From: Marinobacterium litorale DSM 23545
GTDB taxonomy: Bacteria; Pseudomonadota; Gammaproteobacteria; Pseudomonadales; Balneatricaceae
Assembly: GCF_000428985.1 (NCBI RefSeq)
Contig: NZ_AUAZ01000022.1
Location: 1-64,000, forward strand
DNA length: 64,000 bases
Direction: 5' to 3'
Shown: positions 19,541 to 28,212 of the stretch, piece by piece
Layout of the letters: every line of letters starts with the position of its first letter
Numbering within the stretch: the stretch's first letter is position 1
Notes under the pieces: model-generated
Seen by the model: only the letters and a program-made list of their open reading frames with translations
What the model was told of the DNA's origin: nothing
The model's database searches: none
Made by a program: the position numbers and the translations under genes

Positions 19541-21130
19541 ATGTCCTTAACGGACGAAACGCCTGCTCTTGAGCAGTTGCACGCCTATCATCAGTTAACC
19601 AAACACCGTTTTGACGGTTATGCACCGGGCCCACAGACGCTGGACTGGGATGACCAGCCCAATGTGTTTCGGCATTTCGAAGGTGCTCCCCGGATCACAC
19701 TGCCGCTGGAGCGCGCCGAACAGGTGCTGGATGCGAAGATTCCGGCCAGTGCGATCCATTCCGGTCGTCTGGCACCGCAGCCACTTTCAATTGATACACT
19801 GAGCTGTTTTCTACGCTATGCCGCGGGGCTCACCGCATGGAAAGTGTTTGGGCCGGACCGGTGGTCACAAAGAACCAACCCCTCCAGCGGTAACCTCCAC
19901 CCGAGCGAGCTTTACCTGGTCCTGCCGGCCTGTGCGGACTGGGACGCCGGCATCTATCACTACGATGTACATGATCACGCGCTGGAACAACGGCTGGCGT
20001 TGGCGGCAGATCAAGTGAGTGGTGTCTCACTGATACTGACATCGGTCCTGCAGCGAGAGGCCTGGAAGTATGGCGAGCGCGGCTTACGCTACTGTTTGTT
20101 GGATAGCGGACATCTATTGGCTCAATGCCAGGTCGCGGCGGCGCTACTGGGTTGGCAATGGGCGACAGTGCGCACCGATCACACGCAGATTGCGGCGCTG
20201 GCGGGTATTGCCCGGCCCGAATTCGCCGGTGTCGAACCGGAGTACCCCGAGCTGCTATTGAGCTTGAACGGGGCCGATGTGGATTATGTCACCCTGGCGG
20301 AGCTCTGCAGCGAGAGTGACCTCTGGCAGGGGCAGCCAAGCAAGCTGGGGCCTCGTCCCCTCGAGCGCTGGCGCGAATGTGAGGCGGTGATAAACAGCTT
20401 TACGGAGTCGCCTGCCATCACTCTGGCTGAATCTCCGTCGCTTGAGATTGCGGTTCAGTCCGGGGCCTGCAACGCTATCGACACCATCATGCAGCGGCGC
20501 AGTGCTCAAGCTTACGACCATCAATATGTACTCAGTACCGAGCAGATTGGCCGTTTGCTGCACCCGCTTATGCCCGGGCAGAGTCGCCTCCAGACCACCG
20601 ATCCCCGGCTGCATCTACTGCTGTTTGTCCATAACGTCGAATCACTGGAGCCCGGGCTCTATCTGCTGCCCAGGACCACCCAGGCGGCCGATTCACTGGT
20701 ATCCGCAGCCTCCAAGTGGCCCGAGGGTCGGCGTGTGGAGTTTGCCGGCCTGGAACTGGTTCACCTTAAAACAGCCAATACCCGCAAGGCAGCTGCCCAG
20801 CTGTGCTGCAATCAAATGATCGCCGCGGCCAGCAGTATGACGTTAATGATGCTGGCCGAGTATGACTCAGCCCTGGCAGCCGGAGGCAGCAACGCCTACC
20901 AGCAGCTTTTCTACGAAGCGGGAATCCTGGGACAGTCTCTCTACCTCAGTGCCTCTGCTCAGGGGCTTAATGGCACTGGCATCGGGTGTTTCTTCGATGA
21001 CGGCGTTCACGAGTTGCTCGGCCTTAAAGATCAGAGCTATCAGGCGGTCTACGGATTTGCCGTGGGTGCCGGTAAACATGATGACCGTATCGCCGGATTG
21101 TCGGGATATCACCACCTTCACAAGGAGTAA
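19541..21130 (+). CDS. Tandem SagB/ThcOx-type nitroreductase-family flavoprotein
   Basis: A 529-residue protein with two nitroreductase-fold halves. The first (about 55-260) holds RTNPSSGNLHPSELYLVLP, the FMN/substrate signature of SagB-type dehydrogenases; the second (about 305-525) starts with IMQRRSAQAYD and has an Ala/Gly-rich AAGGSNAYQQLFYEAG region. SagB relatives oxidise thiazolines and oxazolines in peptide products, but no precursor peptide or cyclodehydratase is seen here. It sits between nifQ (4 bases upstream, with GAGGAG) and the rhodanese gene (3 bases downstream), so it is expressed with nifB. Substrate unknown; a flavin reductase or oxidase role tied to cofactor or sulfur chemistry is inference. 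Confidence 0.8.
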   Translation: MSLTDETPALEQLHAYHQLTKHRFDGYAPGPQTLDWDDQPNVFRHFEGAPRITLPLERAEQVLDAKIPASAIHSGRLAPQPLSIDTLSCFLRYAAGLTAWKVFGPDRWSQRTNPSSGNLHPSELYLVLPACADWDAGIYHYDVHDHALEQRLALAADQVSGVSLILTSVLQREAWKYGERGLRYCLLDSGHLLAQCQVAAALLGWQWATVRTDHTQIAALAGIARPEFAGVEPEYPELLLSLNGADVDYVTLAELCSESDLWQGQPSKLGPRPLERWRECEAVINSFTESPAITLAESPSLEIAVQSGACNAIDTIMQRRSAQAYDHQYVLSTEQIGRLLHPLMPGQSRLQTTDPRLHLLLFVHNVESLEPGLYLLPRTTQAADSLVSAASKWPEGRRVEFAGLELVHLKTANTRKAAAQLCCNQMIAAASSMTLMMLAEYDSALAAGGSNAYQQLFYEAGILGQSLYLSASAQGLNGTGIGCFFDDGVHELLGLKDQSYQAVYGFAVGAGKHDDRIAGLSGYHHLHKE

Positions 21131-21132
21131 AC

Positions 21133-21864
21133 ATGCCTGGAGTTAAGCGGATGTCTGTGCAGGATGCGCAGTCGCTTGTAGCGCATGGAGACGCGCTGGT
21201 TCTGGATATGCGTTCGGATCAGGAGTTTCAGTCGGCCCACCATCCGTTGGCGACGCACCTGACCGACGGCAATGTAAAGTCGTTGCTGATGAATACCCCC
21301 AAAACCCGACCGGTTCTGATCTACTGTGCTCAGGGCAATGCGAGTACGGAAATGGCCCGCCTGTTTACCGACTTTGGCTTTACCCGTTGTTACAGCCTGG
21401 AGGGCGGTTTTGCGGCCTGGAAACCCCACTGGATCCCGCGGGATACCTCAAAATGTTTGGAAGTCGACAATCCCGGCGAGTTTGGTATCACACAGTTGAT
21501 GCGCGCAGCCCACAGTGCCGATGCTCTGGAGGTGAGTCGGCTGATCTCTCTGGGGGCCGATGTGAACCGCCTTAACGATGATGGTAACAACGCGCTCTGG
21601 TTCGCCACACGCGCAGGAGACGCGGCCACCGTGCGCATCCTGCTGGATGCAGGTGTTGATTTTGATCATCAGAATGCCAACGGCGCTACACCTCTGATCT
21701 ACGCATCTGCTGCGGGCGAAACCGAAATGGTCCAGATGTTGCTGGCAGTAGGAGCAGATACCGACAAACGCACGCTGGATGATTTCACTGCATTAGACGT
21801 CGCGTGCAACCGGGAAATCATGAAGCTGCTGATGGCCGCATCGCAACAGGCGGTGGGCTCGTAA
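21133..21864 (+). CDS. Rhodanese domain fused to ankyrin repeats (RhdN-like)
   Basis: The first 105 residues form a rhodanese domain with active-site loop YCAQGNAS (catalytic Cys at about 59). Residues about 115-240 are ankyrin repeats, with GADVNRLNDDGNNALWFA and GVDFDHQNANGATPLIYA visible. In Azotobacter a rhodanese gene (rhdN) occupies the same place after nifQ and before a nif glutaredoxin; a role in sulfur delivery to Fe-S or FeMo-co assembly is proposed by context. The ankyrin part implies a protein partner. Confidence 0.85.
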   Translation: MPGVKRMSVQDAQSLVAHGDALVLDMRSDQEFQSAHHPLATHLTDGNVKSLLMNTPKTRPVLIYCAQGNASTEMARLFTDFGFTRCYSLEGGFAAWKPHWIPRDTSKCLEVDNPGEFGITQLMRAAHSADALEVSRLISLGADVNRLNDDGNNALWFATRAGDAATVRILLDAGVDFDHQNANGATPLIYASAAGETEMVQMLLAVGADTDKRTLDDFTALDVACNREIMKLLMAASQQAVGS

Positions 21865-21881
21865 CAACGAGGACGATAACC

Positions 21882-22199
21882 GTGAGTACTGAAGACAAAA
21901 TCCGCAAACAGCTCGCTGAAAACCCGATCATTCTCTACATGAAGGGAACCCCGGAAGAACCGCGCTGCGGTTTTTCCCGCAACGCGGTAGAGGCACTCAA
22001 GCCGCTGGGTAACAGCTTCGCCTTCGTCAACGTGCTGGAGGCGCCGTTTATTCGCGAGAAACTGCCGAATATCTCCAACTGGCCGACTTATCCGCAGCTG
22101 TTCGTCAAGGGCGAGCTGGTTGGCGGCAGCGATGTGATTGTCGAGATGGCTGAAGACGGCAGCTTGAAACCGATGCTGGATGCGGCGGGAGGTGCCTGA
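21882..22199 (+). CDS. Monothiol glutaredoxin, CGFS type (Grx5-nif)
   Basis: Protein of 105 residues with the CGFS active site (EEPRCGFSRNAVE) and the NWPTYPQLFVKGELVGGSD glutathione-binding region, as in GrxD/Grx5. Such proteins bind a glutathione-ligated [2Fe-2S] cluster at a dimer interface and hand it on. The frame is open from 21804, but the GTG at 21882 begins the conserved STEDKIRKQL and is preceded by GAGGAC; the extension would overlap the rhodanese gene. It overlaps bolA by one base, and Grx4-BolA pairs form cluster-bound heterodimers. Confidence 0.92.
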   Translation: MSTEDKIRKQLAENPIILYMKGTPEEPRCGFSRNAVEALKPLGNSFAFVNVLEAPFIREKLPNISNWPTYPQLFVKGELVGGSDVIVEMAEDGSLKPMLDAAGGA

Positions 22200-22465
22200 T
22201 GCTGACCTCTGATGTCGAAGCGACTATCGCCGAGGCGCTGCCTGATGCAGAGATCGATGTGACCGGAGAGGAGTGTAACTTCACCGTGACCATCATCAGT
22301 GAAAGTTTTGAAGGGCAGAATCTGATGCAGCGTCAGAAGGGGATCCTGGCCCTGTTCGACCTGGCCCTGAAGTCCGGGCGTCTGCATGCTCTGACCATCA
22401 AGGCCTATACGCCGGCTCAGTTCGCGGAAAAACAGAATACCCACCTGGTTCAGCTCGAGTGCTGA
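22199..22465 (+). CDS. BolA family protein
   Basis: Protein of 88 residues with the BolA/YrbA fold: FEGQNLMQRQKGILALFDL and the C-terminal HALTIKAYTPAQF. BolA-like proteins partner monothiol glutaredoxins in Fe-S trafficking or iron sensing, which fits the one-base overlap with the CGFS glutaredoxin gene. Being inside the nifB operon it is probably a nif-dedicated copy. Confidence 0.9.
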   Translation: MLTSDVEATIAEALPDAEIDVTGEECNFTVTIISESFEGQNLMQRQKGILALFDLALKSGRLHALTIKAYTPAQFAEKQNTHLVQLEC

Positions 22466-22495
22466 TCCGGTAACGTATAGATCGGAGGTGTTGTG

Positions 22496-22711
22496 ATGAA
22501 AACAATGGGCCTACAGGACGACACAAACCTGGCACTGGATCAGTTCCGGCAACTGGCCTGCGATCAGCAGGGTGCCTTGAGCAAAGGGTTGAGCCGCATG
22601 GCAATGTTAATGGCTGTTGGGCGCTACTGTCGCCATCGCCACCTCTCCATCGGTCGCCAGTCCACTTTCCAACGTAAATTTATGGATCAGGAGAGCCATC
22701 ATGAGTGTTGA
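22496..22711 (+). CDS. Small protein of unknown function in the nifB operon
   Basis: A 71-residue frame starting MKTMGLQDDTNLALDQF, rich in Arg and His in its middle (RMAMLMAVGRYCRHRHL). ATG 22496 is well spaced from GGAGGTG; GTG 22493 is an alternative. It overlaps the next gene by 11 bases. I recognise no family. The good ribosome site and operon position support it, but it could be a translated leader for the DUF3144 gene. Confidence 0.5.
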   Translation: MKTMGLQDDTNLALDQFRQLACDQQGALSKGLSRMAMLMAVGRYCRHRHLSIGRQSTFQRKFMDQESHHEC

Positions 22712-23030
22712 TGAAAATATGTTCGACGAGCAGTTCGTGGAAGCGACCAATAAACTGATCGAAATCGCGAACGAAATGGGTGGCAAGTACGGGGACCATA
22801 AGATGGGCGTCGCGTTCATCTATGCTGCCGCCCGCTTTAACGCCTACATCGCGGCAGGCAGCGTGACCAGCGCCGACGAACTGGCCGGAAAGCGCGAAAA
22901 GGCCGTGGAATACTTTACCGACCGTTTCCGTCAGCTCTACGACGGCAACCTGGTCGATTACATCTCCAACTTTGAAGCCTACATGGGCGAGGAACAAGCG
23001 CAGGAGACCGCAAAAGGGACCGCGCACTGA
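22701..23030 (+). CDS. DUF3144 family protein
   Basis: Protein of 109 residues matching DUF3144 by FVEATNKLIEIANE, GVAFIYAAARFNAYIAA and the C-terminal FTDRFRQLYDGNLVDYISNFEAY. The frame is open upstream from 22617, but ATG 22701 follows AGGAGAG and starts the conserved part. Function is unknown; it is soluble and all-helical by appearance. It is the last gene of the nifB operon before a GC-rich hairpin. Confidence 0.85.
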   Translation: MSVDENMFDEQFVEATNKLIEIANEMGGKYGDHKMGVAFIYAAARFNAYIAAGSVTSADELAGKREKAVEYFTDRFRQLYDGNLVDYISNFEAYMGEEQAQETAKGTAH

Positions 23031-23047
23031 TCGTTTACCACTATTGA

Positions 23048-23071
23048 GGCGGGCCGGGGGCCCGGCTCGCC
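23048..23071 (+). terminator. GC-rich hairpin at the end of the nifB operon
   Basis: GGCGGGCCGGG pairs with CCCGGCTCGCC across a 2-base loop (one G-T pair), 17 bases after the DUF3144 stop. No T run follows, so it may slow polymerase or protect the 3' end rather than act as a full intrinsic terminator. Confidence 0.45.
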
Positions 23072-23116
23072 GCAACTCTACCTACCTTAGAACCCCTCTC
23101 CAGCATTCGAGGAAGC

Positions 23117-23149
23117 GGCCGCAGCAAGGTTTTTTGCCATGCTGCGGCC
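23117..23149. repeat. Perfect 10-bp inverted repeat before norR
   Basis: GGCCGCAGCA and TGCTGCGGCC flank a 13-base loop containing six T. It is about 170 bases before norR and not attached to any promoter I can name. Confidence 0.6.
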
Positions 23150-23315
23150 TACCGAAGAATTCGTAACGGATCTGTTCCTTTGGCACTTTGATAGCGTCCG
23201 GATAAACGGATATCGTGCCCGCCATCTTAAAGCTGTATAATATATGCATTTTATAATAATGATTGTCGTAATGACTCTGTGTATTTGTTGTAGAAAGGAC
23301 ATCGGGATTGTTTGA

Positions 23316-24896
23316 ATGACTGTTTTTTCCATGGCGGATTCGGTGGTGTCGGTGGTCTCGGACCTGTCCCGCCAGATGGCACCGGAGACGCGTTTCGCGC
23401 GGCTGCTGCAGGCATTGTTGGAGGCCTTTCCCTGCGATGCGGCGGCGCTGCTGCAGCTGACAGACTCAGTGTTGTATCCGCTGGCGACCCGAGGTCTTTC
23501 TGATGACACTTCAGGGCGGACATTTGTGGTCGAGGAACATCCGCGCTTTGCACATATTCTGATGAGCAGAGAGCCGGTCCGTTTTATGGCCGACTCCGAG
23601 TTGCCGGACCCTTATGATGGATTGATCGATGAGGTGGATGAACCGCTGCATATCCACGACTGCATGGGGGTCGCGCTCTATATCGATGAACTGCCATGGG
23701 GAGTGCTGACGCTGGATGCGTTGGCACCCGGAACGTTCGATGGGATAGATCCACTGGAGCTGCGTGCCTTCGTGCGGCTGACGGAGGCCTCCATCCGTGT
23801 TTGTGAACTGATACAGTCGCTGCAAAAACGCTTTAATCACGAGCACGAGCACGAGGTGGCGCAGGTGCTGATCGCTGATTTGGGGCGGACCGAGATAATC
23901 GGTGATAGCCCAACAATCAAGGCGATGCTGCGTGAGCTTGATGTGGTGGCGACATCCGACCTGTCAGTGTTAATTACCGGTGAGACCGGGGTTGGCAAGG
24001 AGCTTGTGGCCCGCCATATACATGCCGCCTCGGCACGTACCGATGCACCACTGGTATATGTGAACTGTGCAGCGCTCCCGGAAAATCTGGTAGAGAGCGA
24101 GCTGTTTGGCCATACCCGCGGCGCTTTCTCCGGTGCCGATGGTGCCCGAACCGGTAAGTTCGAGTTGGCTCACGGGGGAACCCTGTTTCTCGACGAGATC
24201 GGTGAAATGCCCCTGGCCATGCAGCCCAAGTTACTGCGCGCACTGCAGAGTGGTGAAGTGCAGCGGGTTGGCAGCGACCGGTTCCACCAGGTGGATGTGC
24301 GTATTATCGCGGCAACAAACCGCGACCTGGCGCAGGAGGTGGCGGAGGGGCGGTTCCGCGCCGATCTGTACCATCGTCTCAGCGTCTATCCAATACAGGT
24401 ACCGCCGCTGCGTGAACGCGGGCGCGATATCCTGCGCCTGGCGGGTTACTTTCTCGAGTTGAACAGACGTCGCCTGGGGCTGCGATCACTGAGGTTGGAC
24501 AGCGGGGCTCGTGAGGCGCTGTTGGCTTACGACTGGCCTGGCAATGTGCGTGAGCTTGAGCATCTGTTAAGCCGGGCTGTACTGCGACTGAAAGCGGATG
24601 CCGGCAGCGGTGGACGAATTCAGAGCCTGACTGCCGGCCTGCTTGATCTGCCAGTGGCGCGGATAACCGAGTCGGAGTCACCTATCGCGCATCAAACGTT
24701 GGTATCCGGGTCGGAAGCGCGCTCCTTACGTGAGGCAACCGATCTGTTCCAGCGTAACCTGATTATCGAATGCTTGGCACGGCAAGGCCGTAATCGCGCG
24801 GCTGCCGCGCGGGAGCTGGGGCTGGATCCCGGAAACTTCAGTCGTTTGCTGAAGCGGTTACAGATCGATACCGCGGAGGTTGAATCTCTTGCCTGA
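23316..24896 (+). CDS. norR: NorR-type sigma-54 activator (nitric oxide responsive)
   Basis: Three-domain activator of 526 residues: an N-terminal GAF domain (about 20-180), AAA+ domain (GETGVGKE Walker [12 protein letters not shown] Walker B) and Fis-type helix-turn-helix (NRAAAARELGLDPGNFSRLLKRL). The GAF part keeps the residues that hold non-haem iron and sense NO in E. coli NorR, with PDPYDGL, HDCMG and LTLDAL. The sigma-54 contact loop reads GAFSGA instead of GAFTGA. Usual targets (norVW, hmp, norCB) are absent; the next gene, an HPP membrane protein, overlaps its stop. The start has no strong ribosome site. Confidence 0.85.
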   Translation: MTVFSMADSVVSVVSDLSRQMAPETRFARLLQALLEAFPCDAAALLQLTDSVLYPLATRGLSDDTSGRTFVVEEHPRFAHILMSREPVRFMADSELPDPYDGLIDEVDEPLHIHDCMGVALYIDELPWGVLTLDALAPGTFDGIDPLELRAFVRLTEASIRVCELIQSLQKRFNHEHEHEVAQVLIADLGRTEIIGDSPTIKAMLRELDVVATSDLSVLITGETGVGKELVARHIHAASARTDAPLVYVNCAALPENLVESELFGHTRGAFSGADGARTGKFELAHGGTLFLDEIGEMPLAMQPKLLRALQSGEVQRVGSDRFHQVDVRIIAATNRDLAQEVAEGRFRADLYHRLSVYPIQVPPLRERGRDILRLAGYFLELNRRRLGLRSLRLDSGAREALLAYDWPGNVRELEHLLSRAVLRLKADAGSGGRIQSLTAGLLDLPVARITESESPIAHQTLVSGSEARSLREATDLFQRNLIIECLARQGRNRAAAARELGLDPGNFSRLLKRLQIDTAEVESLA

Positions 24897-25872
24897 GCTC
24901 AAACAAGGTTCCAATCATTCCGATCCCCAAAGTGAAAAGAACAATTGCGTGCTCGCGGTACTTGGAATAGGCGAGGACACTACCGGACATACCGAAAAAC
25001 TGGTCTCCGGTTTTGGCGCGTTGCTGGGAATACTCGGGGTTTACTGGATATCCGGCTGGTATCTGGGACCGACAGCCACTGCCATGATGGTTGCGTCGAT
25101 GGGTGCAACCGCCGTGTTGTTGTTTGCGGTGCCACATGGGGCGTTATCTCAACCCTGGCCGTTGTTGGGCGGACACCTGCTGTCAGCGTTTGTTGGTGTC
25201 AGTTGTCAGATGTTGTTGCCGGAAAGCCCGTTGACGCCTGCGATCGCAGTGGGTTTATCGATAGCGATCATGCACTACCTGCGCTGTATTCATCCGCCAG
25301 GCGGCGCTACCGCTTTGACCGCCGTGATTGGGGGAGACGCGATACATTCATTGGGTTTCGGTTATCTGCTGAACCCGGTTTTGCTGAATTTGATCGGGAT
25401 CTTGTTGGTTGCACTGTTGTTCAACAACCTTTTCGCCTGGCGACGTTATCCTGCGGTGCTTGCTCGGCGGCCGGTGGATAGCGCAGTGCCGCCGCGAGAT
25501 AGACATAGCAGTATGCTTACACATGAAGATCTGGCGGCTGCCATGGAGAAAATCAACTCATATGTGGACGTGACCTCCGAGGAACTGGCGGAGCTGTTCG
25601 ATCTGGCGGTTGAGCATGCTGCGCAGGCGCATCAAGACGCCGACCCGTTGGTTATCGGCGCGTATTACAGTAACGGGCAGCTGGGGGCGCAGTGGGCTGT
25701 CCGGCAGATCCTGGATGGGCCGGAGCGAATGGAGTTAGAGCGGGAGCGGCTGGTGTTCAAGAATGTTGCCGGTGCCGGCAGCTACACGACAGGAGTTTCG
25801 ACGATACGCGAGTTTAAGGAATGGGCTCGGTTTACGGTCGAATTCAACGGTGAGCGTTGGGTGCGCAGTTAG
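24889..25872 (+). CDS. HPP family membrane protein
   Basis: The N-terminal half (about 40-195) has four hydrophobic segments and the family hallmark CIHPPGGATALTAVIGG. The C-terminal soluble part (about 210-327) has no clear catalytic motif. HPP proteins are suspected transporters; plant members move nitrite across the chloroplast envelope, so nitrite or related anions are a possible cargo. The start is uncertain: TTG 24880 and TTG 24889 are in frame, and the second is better spaced from GGAGG; both overlap the norR end, implying translational coupling. Confidence 0.8.
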   Translation: MPELKQGSNHSDPQSEKNNCVLAVLGIGEDTTGHTEKLVSGFGALLGILGVYWISGWYLGPTATAMMVASMGATAVLLFAVPHGALSQPWPLLGGHLLSAFVGVSCQMLLPESPLTPAIAVGLSIAIMHYLRCIHPPGGATALTAVIGGDAIHSLGFGYLLNPVLLNLIGILLVALLFNNLFAWRRYPAVLARRPVDSAVPPRDRHSSMLTHEDLAAAMEKINSYVDVTSEELAELFDLAVEHAAQAHQDADPLVIGAYYSNGQLGAQWAVRQILDGPERMELERERLVFKNVAGAGSYTTGVSTIREFKEWARFTVEFNGERWVRS

Positions 25873-25896
25873 CGCCTTTCTTTGCGTGATAAAAGG

Positions 25897-25931
25897 GCCC
25901 CGCGACGGCCGAGTTTGGACAGGCGCGGGGC
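25897..25931. terminator. Inverted repeat between convergent genes
   Basis: GCCCCGCG and CGCGGGGC form an 8-bp stem around a 19-base loop, between the ends of the HPP gene (25872) and the minus-strand SIR2-like gene (25938). It could serve both transcripts but lacks clear T runs. Confidence 0.45.
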
Positions 25932-25937
25932 ATCAGA

Positions 25938-26777
25938 TCAAGCCATTGCCTGGGCTGTTTCAGGGCTTAGCAGCACGTCCCAGTCCTGCTCAATAATTTC
26001 AATCTTCTTCAGTGCGCAGAAGCGGCGTTCTTTATCCGTGGGCTCGGGAATGAATGCCCAACCGGCCGGTTCATCGGCGGCATAGATAATGTCGCTCATC
26101 ACCATACGCTCGGTATCGCGGGTGAAACGCATACCCAGGAACAGGTACTGCTTCTCTTTGCGGTAGTCTTTCAGGAAGTCCGGAATCGCGAAGCCACCCA
26201 TCAGCTCGGTGATGTAATCGACAAAGTCGGCATCGGCGGCGATGTAGTTGGCTTCCGGTTTCGGTGCACCCAGTGGTTTGAAGACGATCGGCAGACTGGG
26301 GTTAACCTGATCAAGCTGGACTTCGCTGTAGCTGCTTCCATCATAATGGAACAGCTTGAATCGATAGTCAGATGCTGTAATGCGTGCCACACCCATAACC
26401 AGTGTGTGCTCACAATCAGCGTAGGTGTCGAGAAGTTGGGTGTCGCGGTTTACATCGATCACATAGTTGGGCTTGAGATCGGCGATCCAGTCGTGCAGCT
26501 GTCCACGGGTCCATTCTTTCTCGCCGTAGGTTTCATTCAGGAAACGCTGAACGAAAGAGCGCCCCTTTTTATTCTCCATATTCATGGCCGCACGTGGGAA
26601 CTCATACATCAGGCGCGGAGCCATCGGCTGTCCGTTGTTCATGGCCAGGATCAGGCTGTCACTGTCAGCCGGAATCGGGCTGCCATCCTGCATGTTCTTA
26701 ACGTCCTTTAGGGCGCCTGCCCCCAGGTAGGGGACGATCTTTCCGCTCTGAATACCTTCGACTAACTCTTTATACAT
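25938..26777 (-). CDS. SIR2-like domain protein with degenerate catalytic site, NifA-controlled
   Basis: A 279-residue protein with a Sir2-type Rossmann fold. SGKIVPYLGAGAL (about 11-23) is the NAD-binding glycine loop, NYVIDVNRDTQLLD (about 104-117) stands where SIR2-like proteins have T-N-Y/F-D-x-L-L, and KQYLFLGMRFTRDTERM (about 212-228) matches the later LFLGxSLxD motif. Where active proteins have K-L-H-G with the catalytic histidine, this one reads FKPLGAPKP, with no histidine, so deacetylase or NADase activity is doubtful. ATG 26777 has GGAAGG upstream; the open frame to 26834 lacks support. It is divergent from nifH and has its own sigma-54 promoter and NifA sites. Function unknown. 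Confidence 0.75.
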   Translation of the reverse strand: MYKELVEGIQSGKIVPYLGAGALKDVKNMQDGSPIPADSDSLILAMNNGQPMAPRLMYEFPRAAMNMENKKGRSFVQRFLNETYGEKEWTRGQLHDWIADLKPNYVIDVNRDTQLLDTYADCEHTLVMGVARITASDYRFKLFHYDGSSYSEVQLDQVNPSLPIVFKPLGAPKPEANYIAADADFVDYITELMGGFAIPDFLKDYRKEKQYLFLGMRFTRDTERMVMSDIIYAADEPAGWAFIPEPTDKERRFCALKKIEIIEQDWDVLLSPETAQAMA

Positions 26778-26861
26778 GCCAGTACCTTCCAGACAGTTTG
26801 GGTTTTTAAAGCCGCACCACCTGACGTCTGTCACGGGTAGAAACGGGCCTTACATATAGGC

Positions 26862-26877
26862 TGCAATTGTTGCGCCA
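26862..26877 (-). promoter_or_regulatory. Sigma-54 promoter of the SIR2-like gene
   Basis: On the minus strand TGGCGCAACAATTGCA is a full -24/-12 match (GG-N10-GC), 85 bases before the ATG at 26777. Confidence 0.85.
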
Positions 26878-26948
26878 CAGCTAAGTGTCTGTATTACCGA
26901 TAAATTTGACGACTATTAGTGGGGTCGGCACATCAAGACCTGAGAGTT

Positions 26949-26964
26949 TGTCGTAATTTCGACA
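26949..26964. promoter_or_regulatory. NifA upstream activator site between nifH and the SIR2-like gene
   Basis: TGTCGTAATTTCGACA is an exact TGT-N10-ACA site and largely palindromic. It is 71 bases from the minus-strand sigma-54 promoter and 146 from that of nifH. Confidence 0.75.
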
Positions 26965-26997
26965 GAGGTATATGGCCTGACAAAGAACAGGGGTTTT

Positions 26998-27013
26998 TGT
27001 TGGGCTTACGACA
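26998..27013. promoter_or_regulatory. NifA upstream activator site for nifH
   Basis: TGTTGGGCTTACGACA is an exact TGT-N10-ACA site 97 bases before the nifH -24 element, the usual distance. The DNA between (27050-27110) is AT-rich and bendable; an IHF site is plausible but not scored. Confidence 0.75.
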
Positions 27014-27071
27014 GCTTGGGGTGGGGTTGTCGTTACAAAACAGGTCCGCAAAAACCGAAAAACAAAACTAA

Positions 27072-28091
<1,020 letters not shown>

Positions 28092-28110
28092 GTATTGCAC
28101 GTTGTCGGCA

Positions 28111-28150
28111 GGACGGGCGGTCTCTCGGTATTACCCGGGGGCGCCCGCTC
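28111..28150 (+). other. Stem-loop in the nifH-nifD spacer
   Basis: CGGGCG (28114-28119) pairs with CGCCCG (28142-28147) across a 22-base loop, 22 bases after the nifH stop. Stem-loops here are commonly thought to stabilise nifH mRNA or attenuate nifDK, giving the excess of NifH that the cell needs; here that is inference. Confidence 0.4.
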
Positions 28151-28212
28151 CGAGGACGAACATGGGGCAGATTAGCCTCTGTTCGCAACCCAACATGTAA
28201 AGGAGACAGGTC

